Assembly: GCA_030431635.1 (NCBI GenBank)
Contig: JAUIIL010000004.1
Coordinates: forward strand, 310,001-374,000
Source: Bacteriovoracia bacterium
Lineage (GTDB): Bacteria > Bdellovibrionota > Bacteriovoracia > Bacteriovoracales > Bacteriovoracaceae
Length of the DNA stretch: 64,000 bases
Reading direction: 5' to 3'
The translations under genes were made by a program, and so were the position numbers. Below the pieces are notes generated by a model. That model was not told where the DNA came from. It saw only the letters and a list, made by a program, of their open reading frames with translations, and searched no databases. Below are positions 35,601-42,082 of this stretch, one piece after another (position 1 is the stretch's first letter; each line of letters starts with the position of its first letter).

Positions 35601-35859
35601 TATTAATGGGTTCTTTTCTTTCAAGGCGAAAGTTCGAGACATATTGATAGAGGCTTGCGTGAAAGGCTTCAATAATTTTTTCTTGGGCCACAAGATTATT
35701 TAATAAATCAGCTTTTACATCAATCACATTTTGAAGAAGTGCTCTCTCATCACTACTGCCATATCTATTTCTTGCGATATCGGCTTTTTTATAAGTCGGA
35801 TCTTGGGCGAAGGTTTGAGTTGTAAAAAGAATAAGTGTCAGGAGAATCAATTTTTTCAT
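32638..35859 (-). CDS. Exported-looking double AAA+ ATPase with FtsH-type (M41) zinc peptidase domain, copy B
   Basis: 1073 residues with the same architecture as the protein at 13927-17283. A classical signal peptide (MKKLILLTLILFTTQTFA, cut before QDP) is followed by a short conserved region with RYGSS (32-36), which copy A also has. AAA+ module 1 has Walker A GFPATGKS (91-98), Walker B FILLIDELD (142-150) and GAR (316-318). Module 2 has Walker A GFPGIGKS (481-488), Walker B YIISFDEFD (541-549) and GGR (718-720). The M41 part has HEFGH at 807-811 and the probable third zinc ligand Asp887 in GSGGDI. Both copies share ADPRLT before the second small domain and the run LRFP..K..G..P..RL before HEFGH. 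No strong ribosome site is visible. It heads a three-gene operon. Confidence 0.9.
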   Translation of the reverse strand: MKKLILLTLILFTTQTFAQDPTYKKADIARNRYGSSDERALLQNVIDVKADLLNNLVAQEKIIEAFHASLYQYVSNFRLERKEPININLIGFPATGKSQIGNILRKIMPVVHIDAQKYIDPKNIGGLVWAIKDQIEDPNKPFILLIDELDKIKEMTKENEFETHPFIAAVNQILVEGFLNNGYSNVTLNNALILSTMNFPTNVISEFSKEALDEKKDFYKFGIEDFTKFTKWLEDKPEAIRMVLSKMYRSNTVSRLATNTHFMNHFDKDAYKRVVKYHLENTIKNLKESPFTINDISYSNEYFDFLVNNMIYPAEGARPIVYKARDLTEQIISYALAKRSFEKKYRDLPVRFEIGFDEIEKKALLNVHPLKRVGTQYELASEEVLKMEFSYNDSKKIITVPDDLDLSIPKSYFKALDVTRTQIKYARQPYDLQLASKLEKFLNQNVYGQEFYTAPLSKQISKYMGLKSGSITRPNYEIMIGFPGIGKSEISNYTTKFLDIPEVKVELSKYNGNDNKTLESFFRDVNSKITKALKDNPTGKYIISFDEFDKLFEIAPNGELKDRAVLPVLKELLDTGKSSITVADAWGGDTTLKLNINDAFTFVTMNFNVALFKFEADPRLTTIDDTFQAYKQLIQLKNLKEVLSRMFRPETVNRMLDSLTVLKPLDEEAYEKIIRKQMVSALKERFYVKGQDHGFIDARFTDSFFQLIKNETIVPSEGGRFTFNSSKKLILNTIEKAMIEIPRKYLTQPLVIEFDYEPKKQMISADAHVKNSAQKKFSLFNQNIKLRFPDVKIHGAIPEDRLMVAAHEFGHALVSVLLGLEVERVSAYDLDNGFVKFANQEDILSIKSEIYHLYATVASRSMERVIFSGRALERASVLDITLGSGGDIENLTKSLFSRLMRSGLDPNGGPFDYHMGKDTDHIYYNVQALPFEKVEKMSHLLAAMEDKMVKDLTDSFSMEWMKEKIIEIARLGDLKGEEFYRLIDLPMIHETQNEASFIASAFQDVVEVRSPSKPIGASTQKISFDLKGRSVADFQKEYLKFFETTLIQNPILCNDKLSAKTKGSQSNPTRRGW

Positions 35860-35952
35860 GACGCAGATAAATCATGCGACAAGTTATTTGCCAAACATTT
35901 TTAGAGGGTCGCGTAATTAATAAAGTTGCAATGCGTTAATGGTGAATAAATT

Positions 35953-36870
35953 CTATTCTGTTGTTGTGGCCGTGACTGTTATGTAATCCCTGTAATTTCC
36001 AGCTTGTTTGCCTGAAACACTTCCAATTTCAATATCAACATGGTTGACGGCCCCAGAGGTTGTAGTGAGCCCACTGCCACTGGCCACTTCTACCGGGGAA
36101 CTGGCACTAGAAGTGAGGCCCTTAGTGATGCCGTTAACTTTAACGGTGTAAGCGATAGTTTGAGAGTTATTCCCAAGGCGCACGAGTTTTCCGTTATTCA
36201 TTGAAGAGAAGCTAATAGAGTAGCCAGCATTAGAAACAGCGATAAGGTCAAACCCTCTTTGTTCTCCTTGTTCAAGAATCCCAAAGTCCAGGGTTTGGGA
36301 AGTATCGTTAGGATTAAAGCCTGCTCCTGTATCAACGAGAGAGAGGTAAACTTCCTTTGGTAAATACATATTAATGCTAAGGTTTCTGCTATCATCAACT
36401 GTCGCTGAATCTCTCTTATGAACTTTAAATGTCACTACATCAAGATAGTGCCCTCCACGTTTAATGGTATTGTAAGGAGGAGCAAACCTTTGAGGATAAA
36501 AATAAACATTCATGTAAACTTGCGAAGAGTTATTTGAAAACTGTTCTCTGATTGTTTCGTTATTTTTGGCCTCAGGAAAATCTTTTAAAGTTCTTGTCCT
36601 ATTAGAATTTTGAAAGACATTATAGGTATAACTATCACCTTGATTAACCATATAACGGTTGTAGTCGGGGGAGTTTCCTCTTGTCGCTGTAATCGTAAAT
36701 TTTCTACAACTATTACTCGTACTCGTTCTTTTGATTTGAATAATCCCACCAAGGTTTTGGGTTGATTGAGAGTAGGTAAAAGTCACTGGTGAGATGTTTG
36801 TAATGAGAAAATCACAAGCTAAAGTATGAGAAAGTGAAATCATAAAAAACAAACTAATTCTTTTTAACAT
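35953..36870 (-). CDS. Archaic chaperone-usher pilus tip adhesin (spore coat protein U domain)
   Basis: A 305-residue exported protein (signal peptide FFMISLSHTLA before CDF). The C-terminal half, about 170-305, has the spore coat U/SCPU pattern: MYLPKEVYLSLVD, LDFGILEQGEQRGFDLIAVSN, YSISFSSMNNGKLV and a closing strand YRDYITVTATT, the type of donor-strand-complemented Ig fold found in archaic pili. The N-terminal half is a separate domain with two cysteines. A two-domain subunit that is last in the operon after the usher matches the tip subunit (CsuE-like) of such systems. It overlaps the end of the usher gene by 17 bases. Confidence 0.85.
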   Translation of the reverse strand: MLKRISLFFMISLSHTLACDFLITNISPVTFTYSQSTQNLGGIIQIKRTSTSNSCRKFTITATRGNSPDYNRYMVNQGDSYTYNVFQNSNRTRTLKDFPEAKNNETIREQFSNNSSQVYMNVYFYPQRFAPPYNTIKRGGHYLDVVTFKVHKRDSATVDDSRNLSINMYLPKEVYLSLVDTGAGFNPNDTSQTLDFGILEQGEQRGFDLIAVSNAGYSISFSSMNNGKLVRLGNNSQTIAYTVKVNGITKGLTSSASSPVEVASGSGLTTTSGAVNHVDIEIGSVSGKQAGNYRDYITVTATTTE

Positions 36871-39244
36871 AAATCTTTCCTAAATCAATTAAGCCTTTTT
36901 GAGTTTTCTTAAGAGAAATAATCACATCTTTGAGTTTTTTATTTTCAAAGTCGAGTCTATTCTCTCCAGGGATAACTTCTTCTATAAAAAATTCTCCTTC
37001 TGAATTAGTAAAAAACTCAACTTGGCCTTGTTTGTTTACTAAACGTCCCATTTGATATTTAAGTGGGCGTCCCTTCCAATCAAGCAAAACTCCTTTTACT
37101 ATCATATGTGACTTTGCAGAAAGGATAAAGAGGTGACCACTTTTATAGGTTGAAAAAGAGGGGAAATACTCTTTTTCAAGACTTACAAGATCTCCCGTAT
37201 CGATGATTTCAGCTTGAGAGCGAGCATATTGATAGGGGACAAGATTTTCAACCACCGCTGGCCCTAATGAATCGACTTTAGGTGTTGCTGGACCATTATT
37301 TCCATTAATGGCGACTTTATACTCTTTTAAAGATTCATCTGTGTCAAAAAGAGCAAAGCTATTTTGAATAGGTCTAGAAAGGGCCATTTTTCCTCCGGCA
37401 AAAACAAAAGCGCCGGATAGGCCAACTGTTGTTTCGTGGGATTCTAAATTAAGATCATCTGACTTCAGAATCTGTTTGTTAGCGTTAACATAAGTATCAA
37501 AACGTCGATGCCTATACTCTCCTCTAACATCATAGCGTTCAACATCATCAGAGTCTTCTGCAGCAAAATCAGTAAAAAGACTCCCATCTTTGGTGAAATA
37601 ATTTCCTCTAAAATTGGCCTTATATTGGTGGTTATCAGAATTAGAAATAAGGTTTGAGTAGTGTTTACCGTCATGAAAGTTAATATTCACAAAGGCAATG
37701 ACTGAGTTATTCCAAACTCCCGTCGTGTCTCGGCTCCTTGTAAAGCTCACAGAGCTGCTAAGGTAGCGGCTCCAGTTTTTAAAAATGGAAAATGTTCCAG
37801 AGTAAGCATCATAGGTTGTAAGACTTTCTGAATAACTCACTCCCATATTAAAAGCGAATAAGTCATAAACTTGTTGGCGGTAGCCAAGAGAGTAAGTTTT
37901 ATCAACACTATTTTCTGTAGAAAGGTTTCCTAATTGAGCGAAATGCAGGGTTTTGTATTCATAACTGAGTTGAAAACGCCTTTCTGTATCAAGAGGCCCT
38001 TCATAATCGTAAAGGTCATAACTAAGTTCATAAACCTGGCCATCTTGCATTTGATTAGTATCTGATTGTCCAAAGGTAAACTTAAGGTTACCGATATCTG
38101 TTGCATAAATCATCTCAGGCCCAACGACTGATTGAAATTTATCAATATCAGCGTAAAGACCAGCAGTTAGTTTTTTAGAAAAACCATGACGGTGAAACAG
38201 ACTTAAAGTTAAGTCCTCGTCGTTTTCGTTATATTTTCTTTGCCCATTAGAGTCCGTGTATTGAGTCCCAACAGTGTAGGAGAATTGGGAGAGACCTTCT
38301 TTAAGGAGTTCTTCTTGAAGAGTATAGTTAAAATAAAGGCGCTCTATTTCTCCATTATCCTTTTGGATTTCCATATAAACTTCATTAATACCGTTATTTA
38401 TAGGAAAATCATTAAGGTTATAGCGACCAGCTGAGAGGTTGAGAATTTCGACCAGTTGATTATTAACAAAAATACGCACCCTTGAACGACTCTTAAGAAT
38501 AAATTCCTTGTTGTTAAGAGGGGTAACGATTTCATAGGGGTTAAGTGAAAAGTTTGTGCTTGCGCTCAAACCACCTAGCTGACGATAACTTTGATATCCA
38601 ATAGTTGAATAGTTCAAATCTCCAAACGAATAGCGAGTCCTGGTTTTGGGTGAGTCTTTAATGAAAGTAAAGTCTTCTCTAATCCATTTCTCTTCTTCAT
38701 TACCATCATAACGAAAACGACCTTCTAAAACCAGTGAATGAAAATTAAAGGCTCCATCAAATTGAGTTTTAAGCCTTTCATTCACTCCATCAGAGCTGAA
38801 TCGTTTTGAATTTCTAAAATTCAGAAAACCACTATAGTTCTCTGGGTGTTGGGCCTGAGAGTTCCATTGGTTTTGAGGTTGTTTACGAAGGGAGAGATCT
38901 TTCACACCTTGTTGGGCCAGTTTAAGTTTTAATTCAAACAAGAGGTTTTCTTCATCATACTCAAAAATAAGTCCCCAATCTTTGAGTTTTTTAAGAGGAA
39001 TAAATTTTTGTTGAGAGTTTGAAATTTGATTTTGAACTTTTTGAAACAGAATCTTATCGATAAAAGGATCAAACTGGGCAAAAGATATGGCAAGATTAAG
39101 TCCTTGTACTTTACCTGAGGAGTTAAACAAAGTTTGAACTTCAGTAATATATTGATTGTTAAAATAAATAGGAAGAGGAACAACAGTCGTTTGTTGGGCC
39201 AACAAGAGAGGAGAGAAAAAGAGAGATAAAAAAAGATAGATCAC
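36854..39244 (-). CDS. Outer-membrane usher of an archaic chaperone-usher pilus
   Basis: A 796-residue usher (FimD/PapC family) that threads pilin subunits from the chaperone through the outer membrane. It has a signal peptide (LFLSLFFSPLLLA), an N-terminal chaperone-binding domain (about 25-130), and a barrel with usher motifs such as YSFGDLNYSTIGYQS, SRVRIFVNNQLVEILNLSAGRYNLNDFP (in parts: RVRIFVNNQLVE, LSAGRYNLNDFP) and EVYMEIQKDNGE. The C-terminal domains include GRPLKYQMGRLVNKQGQ with the family's Gly-rich turn. The start is GTG 39244, which overlaps the chaperone stop (GTGA), giving coupled translation. Confidence 0.93.
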   Translation of the reverse strand: MIYLFLSLFFSPLLLAQQTTVVPLPIYFNNQYITEVQTLFNSSGKVQGLNLAISFAQFDPFIDKILFQKVQNQISNSQQKFIPLKKLKDWGLIFEYDEENLLFELKLKLAQQGVKDLSLRKQPQNQWNSQAQHPENYSGFLNFRNSKRFSSDGVNERLKTQFDGAFNFHSLVLEGRFRYDGNEEEKWIREDFTFIKDSPKTRTRYSFGDLNYSTIGYQSYRQLGGLSASTNFSLNPYEIVTPLNNKEFILKSRSRVRIFVNNQLVEILNLSAGRYNLNDFPINNGINEVYMEIQKDNGEIERLYFNYTLQEELLKEGLSQFSYTVGTQYTDSNGQRKYNENDEDLTLSLFHRHGFSKKLTAGLYADIDKFQSVVGPEMIYATDIGNLKFTFGQSDTNQMQDGQVYELSYDLYDYEGPLDTERRFQLSYEYKTLHFAQLGNLSTENSVDKTYSLGYRQQVYDLFAFNMGVSYSESLTTYDAYSGTFSIFKNWSRYLSSSVSFTRSRDTTGVWNNSVIAFVNINFHDGKHYSNLISNSDNHQYKANFRGNYFTKDGSLFTDFAAEDSDDVERYDVRGEYRHRRFDTYVNANKQILKSDDLNLESHETTVGLSGAFVFAGGKMALSRPIQNSFALFDTDESLKEYKVAINGNNGPATPKVDSLGPAVVENLVPYQYARSQAEIIDTGDLVSLEKEYFPSFSTYKSGHLFILSAKSHMIVKGVLLDWKGRPLKYQMGRLVNKQGQVEFFTNSEGEFFIEEVIPGENRLDFENKKLKDVIISLKKTQKGLIDLGKIYVKKN

Positions 39245-39939
39245 TTTACTATTTCAAATTCAACTTGAGGGTTTCTTGTACTTTCAAAACTTTTTGGAAG
39301 ATCTATCGTGAAAAGACGCTTAGATTGGGCCAGAACATTTTCACCTTGAATTCCTTTCAGTTCATTTTTACTCAGTTGATAGGACTTATCCTTACCTTTA
39401 AGTTCTAATTTAATCTCATCTAAAATTTTGTGAACATTTCCTTTATTGTGAATTTTAATTTGAATTTTATTTTTTTTGACTTGAGAATTTTGGACTATAA
39501 CATTTTCCTTTTTTGTCTGAGGAAGAACATAAAGTCCTGCTACATATTTAAGAAGGATTTTGATTCCAGAGCCTTTTTTCTTTTTATCAAACTCAAGGGG
39601 AACTTGAGCTGCAATTAAGCGAAAAGCTTTCTCTACATCGAGAGAGTTTTTTCCTTTCCAGATAACTCGGACAGACTTTTTCTCTCCTGGCTTAAGAATG
39701 AGCTGGGGAGGAAAGACCTGAAAACTTTTTTTATCGATTTTTCGGGTTTCTTTACCCTCCAGGTTCATTTTTCTTTTAGCTACTTGCAGTTCGATTGCGA
39801 TAGTTTCCTTAGAATCGTTTTCAAGGTAGTACTGGCCACGGCTTTTTTGGCCACTGGATTCAAGTTCGAGGCTCATAGGAGAGAACTTAAAAGCAAAAAG
39901 ACTAAAAGAGAGGAGAGTCAATAAAGCAATAGTTTTCAT
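39241..39939 (-). CDS. Periplasmic pilus assembly chaperone (PapD-like)
   Basis: A 232-residue periplasmic chaperone that folds pilins by donor-strand complementation and delivers them to the usher. After the signal peptide (LLTLLSFSLFAF), the first Ig-like domain has the family marks FSPMSLELESSG, a basic residue near the subunit-binding cleft, and FPPQLILKPGEKKSVRVIWKG (in parts: FPPQLILKPG, KKSVRVIW). The second domain is shorter. It sits between the pilin genes and the usher, as expected for this class, and overlaps the usher start by four bases. Confidence 0.92.
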   Translation of the reverse strand: MKTIALLTLLSFSLFAFKFSPMSLELESSGQKSRGQYYLENDSKETIAIELQVAKRKMNLEGKETRKIDKKSFQVFPPQLILKPGEKKSVRVIWKGKNSLDVEKAFRLIAAQVPLEFDKKKKGSGIKILLKYVAGLYVLPQTKKENVIVQNSQVKKNKIQIKIHNKGNVHKILDEIKLELKGKDKSYQLSKNELKGIQGENVLAQSKRLFTIDLPKSFESTRNPQVEFEIVK

Positions 39940-39978
39940 GGCCTTATTCTCCCATCTTAAAGATTGTTTAACAAGAAT

Positions 39979-40296
39979 TTATGGGGCCATAAAAGTAAGA
40001 GCAACAGATTTAGGGTTGGGTTGGTTTTCTATGTTTTTTAACTGCTTTGAAAAATGTTTTTTAAATTTATCAGAGTAGAGTTTGAAAGTTTCTTTTTTCT
40101 GATCGATTTCAATGACTACCTCTAAAGAGCCAAGCCAGTTCGTATTGATATCAATTTCAAGCGAATCACTTGCTGTTGAAGGTAGGGTCATCTCAATGCT
40201 TAAGGTCGATGGCACTCGTCCAACAAGATAAAGTCTTTCACCTGCACTGGATGAATTGATAAAGATGAATAGAGACGACAAAAATAAAAAGCGCAT
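39979..40296 (-). CDS. Small exported protein, possible minor pilin, in the pilus operon
   Basis: A 105-residue exported protein (signal peptide MRFLFLSSLFIFINSSSAG). Its mature start (GERLYLVGRVPSTLSIEMTLPS, first part GERLYLVGRVPS) follows the same strand pattern as the major pilin's TNGLLLLQGIVQEEL, so it may be a short minor subunit or an initiator, though it lacks the length of a full pilin. The start codon ATG 40294-40296 lies inside the arm of a strong hairpin, and the following codons read through its U tract, so expression is probably limited. No good ribosome site is seen. Confidence 0.7.
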   Translation of the reverse strand: MRFLFLSSLFIFINSSSAGERLYLVGRVPSTLSIEMTLPSTASDSLEIDINTNWLGSLEVVIEIDQKKETFKLYSDKFKKHFSKQLKNIENQPNPKSVALTFMAP

Positions 40297-40324
40297 ACCT
40301 GATTAATCTTATCGGGTATGCGCT
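40281..40324 (-). terminator. Terminator/attenuator hairpin between major pilin and assembly genes
   Basis: A 14-base-pair stem (40290-40303 with 40311-40324, one G-T pair, seven-base loop). On the minus strand the stem is followed by TTTT-A-TTTT, a typical intrinsic-terminator tract. It lies about 26 bases after the major pilin stop and contains the next gene's start codon. It would let most transcripts end after the pilin, giving excess pilin over chaperone and usher; a similar stem-loop is known between papA and papH. Confidence 0.8.
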
Positions 40325-40350
40325 GAAAAACTTTAACCTAATATTATTAA

Positions 40351-40821
40351 CTAGTTAGCTGCGATTTCGAAAGTCAAAGTATCAGTATAGGTACCAGCTA
40401 CTCTTGAAGAGTTCGCTGCCCCAGTGTAGCTGATATTAACATCACTTGAGTCACTGTAAACCCCAGCTGTTCCAACGTTTTTCGACTGAACAGGAGTTGT
40501 TGATGAGCCAGCCAGGTTAACAGTAGAGCCATCATATTTTAGCAAATAAGAAATGGTTTCACTTCCTCCACTTCTTTTCAAGACACCATTATTGGCCGAA
40601 GAGATAGTAATTTTATAACCCGTATTTGAGTTAGAATTTTCATCAACTGAAGCAACCAATAAGTTTGTTTGAGTTGTTTCTAAATCAAGGTTTGAAGCCA
40701 CTGATTGAGCGTTCACAGTGAGTGAGAGCTCTTCTTGGACTATCCCTTGAAGAAGAAGTAGCCCGTTAGTCGCAGCAAAAGATGAGCTCATCAAAAGAGC
40801 AAGAAGTAATGTAAATTTCAT
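40351..40821 (-). CDS. Major pilin subunit, spore coat protein U/Csu type
   Basis: A 156-residue pilin of the archaic chaperone-usher class (SCPU family). The signal peptide is MKFTLLLALLMSSSFA, cut before ATN. The mature protein has the Ig-like pilin pattern: LLLLQGIVQEELSLTV as the first strand, NTGYKITISSANNGVL with the family's Asn-Gly turn, ISYLLKYDG, and the closing GTYTDTLTFEIAAN. GGAGGAA lies four bases before the ATG, the strongest ribosome site seen in this operon and fitting for an abundant structural protein. It is the first gene of the operon and is followed by a terminator-like hairpin. Confidence 0.9.
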   Translation of the reverse strand: MKFTLLLALLMSSSFAATNGLLLLQGIVQEELSLTVNAQSVASNLDLETTQTNLLVASVDENSNSNTGYKITISSANNGVLKRSGGSETISYLLKYDGSTVNLAGSSTTPVQSKNVGTAGVYSDSSDVNISYTGAANSSRVAGTYTDTLTFEIAAN

Positions 40822-40823
40822 GG

Positions 40824-40830
40824 TTCCTCC
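40824..40830 (-). promoter_or_regulatory. Strong ribosome-binding site of the major pilin
   Basis: GGAGGAA on the minus strand, a near-full complement to the 16S rRNA tail, about four bases before the pilin ATG. Most other genes here have weaker sites, which fits high pilin output. Confidence 0.7.
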
Positions 40831-41083
40831 ACTATTTTTAAGGGCAACTTCAAATGTGCCGTTCGTTTGTCTTACTTATTTCAAGCTAAATGCCAATTCT
40901 CTACTCTATTATTGTGCGCCAAAGAGAATGTGTAAATATTAGAAATTATTACCGATTTGCATTAAAAAGGTTTTCTTACAGAGTGCTCTTTGGCACTAAG
41001 TTGAGTAACTCAGTCTCTTTTTGACCTGACAAGATGGCACCAAAGGGTTAAAGTATTGAAAATATATAAAAAAGGGTCTGGTT

Positions 41084-42082
41084 ATGAGTCAATACGATGT
41101 TTTTGGTATGGGAAATGCTTTGGTGGATTTGGAGTTTAATGTACAAGTTGATTTTTTCACCAAAAATAATATTGAAAAAGGTCTTATGACTCTTATTGAT
41201 GAACAGAGACATCATGAAATTTTTAGAAATCTTGGTAAGGCCCAAGCTGAAAAAATGGCCTGTGGAGGCTCTGCCGCCAATACTGTAATCGCAACGGCCC
41301 AGCTTGGTGGTAAGAGTTTTTACTCATGTAAGGTGTCCAACGATAGTTTTGGGCAATTCTACATGAAGGATCTTCGCAAGAACAAGGTTGAAACCAACTT
41401 ACAAGAAGAAAATTTAAGTGCTGGGCATACTGGTAAGTGCCTGGTGATGATAACTCCTGATGCTGACAGAACGATGAATACTTATCTTGGGATCACAGCA
41501 ACTTATGATCATGAACAACTTGATCTTGAGGCCCTGAAAAATTCTCAGTATCTCTATATTGAAGGCTATCTTCTAACGAGTCCTGCCGGAAAACACGCAG
41601 CTTTGCATGCTAAAGATATTGCTCAAAAAAATGGAGTGAAAGTGGCCCTGACTTTATCTGACCCTGGTGTTGTTGGTTTTGCTAAGGAGCACTTCTTGGA
41701 AGTTATTGGAGATGGTGTTGATCTTATTTTTTGTAATGAAGAAGAAGCCATGAGTATCACTGGAAGTGAAGAGATAGAAGTTGCTCGTCAGAAGATGAGA
41801 ACGATGGCCAAAAGTTTTGCTATCACTCAAGGAAAGAATGGGGCCATCATTTTTGATGGAGATACTTTTATTGATATTGAGCCTTATGAGACCAAAGCCA
41901 TTAACACAAATGGGGCAGGGGACATGTTTGCGGGGGCTTTTCTTTATGGATTAACTGCAGGCCATTCTCACGCAGCAGCTGGTAAGCTTGCTTCTTTGGC
42001 CTCCTCTCAAGTCGTTTCACAAATGGGGCCAAGACTCACAACAGAGCAGATGCAGAAAATAAAAGAGAGAGTTATTCATTAA
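41084..42082 (+). CDS. PfkB-family sugar/nucleoside kinase, probably adenosine kinase
   Basis: A 332-residue PfkB (ribokinase) family kinase. Motifs are the N-terminal FGMGNALVDLEF, the substrate-side CGGSAANTV (PfkB signature 1), the EGYLLTSP region, FCNEEEA, and the C-terminal catalytic NTNGAGDMFAGAF with the general-base Asp. The wording GNALVDLEF and the GGSAANT loop are typical of bacterial proteins annotated as adenosine kinase, which make AMP from adenosine, but other sugars or nucleosides cannot be excluded. The 262-base upstream gap, shared with the divergent pilus operon, holds a short hairpin-like repeat but no clear regulatory site. Confidence 0.92.
   Translation: MSQYDVFGMGNALVDLEFNVQVDFFTKNNIEKGLMTLIDEQRHHEIFRNLGKAQAEKMACGGSAANTVIATAQLGGKSFYSCKVSNDSFGQFYMKDLRKNKVETNLQEENLSAGHTGKCLVMITPDADRTMNTYLGITATYDHEQLDLEALKNSQYLYIEGYLLTSPAGKHAALHAKDIAQKNGVKVALTLSDPGVVGFAKEHFLEVIGDGVDLIFCNEEEAMSITGSEEIEVARQKMRTMAKSFAITQGKNGAIIFDGDTFIDIEPYETKAINTNGAGDMFAGAFLYGLTAGHSHAAAGKLASLASSQVVSQMGPRLTTEQMQKIKERVIH

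Noticed and set aside
32557-35940. Shared TGCGTTAATG before the 347-residue protein and at 35932
   Set aside because: A ten-base match with different orientation to genes; no further copies with a fixed position were seen.
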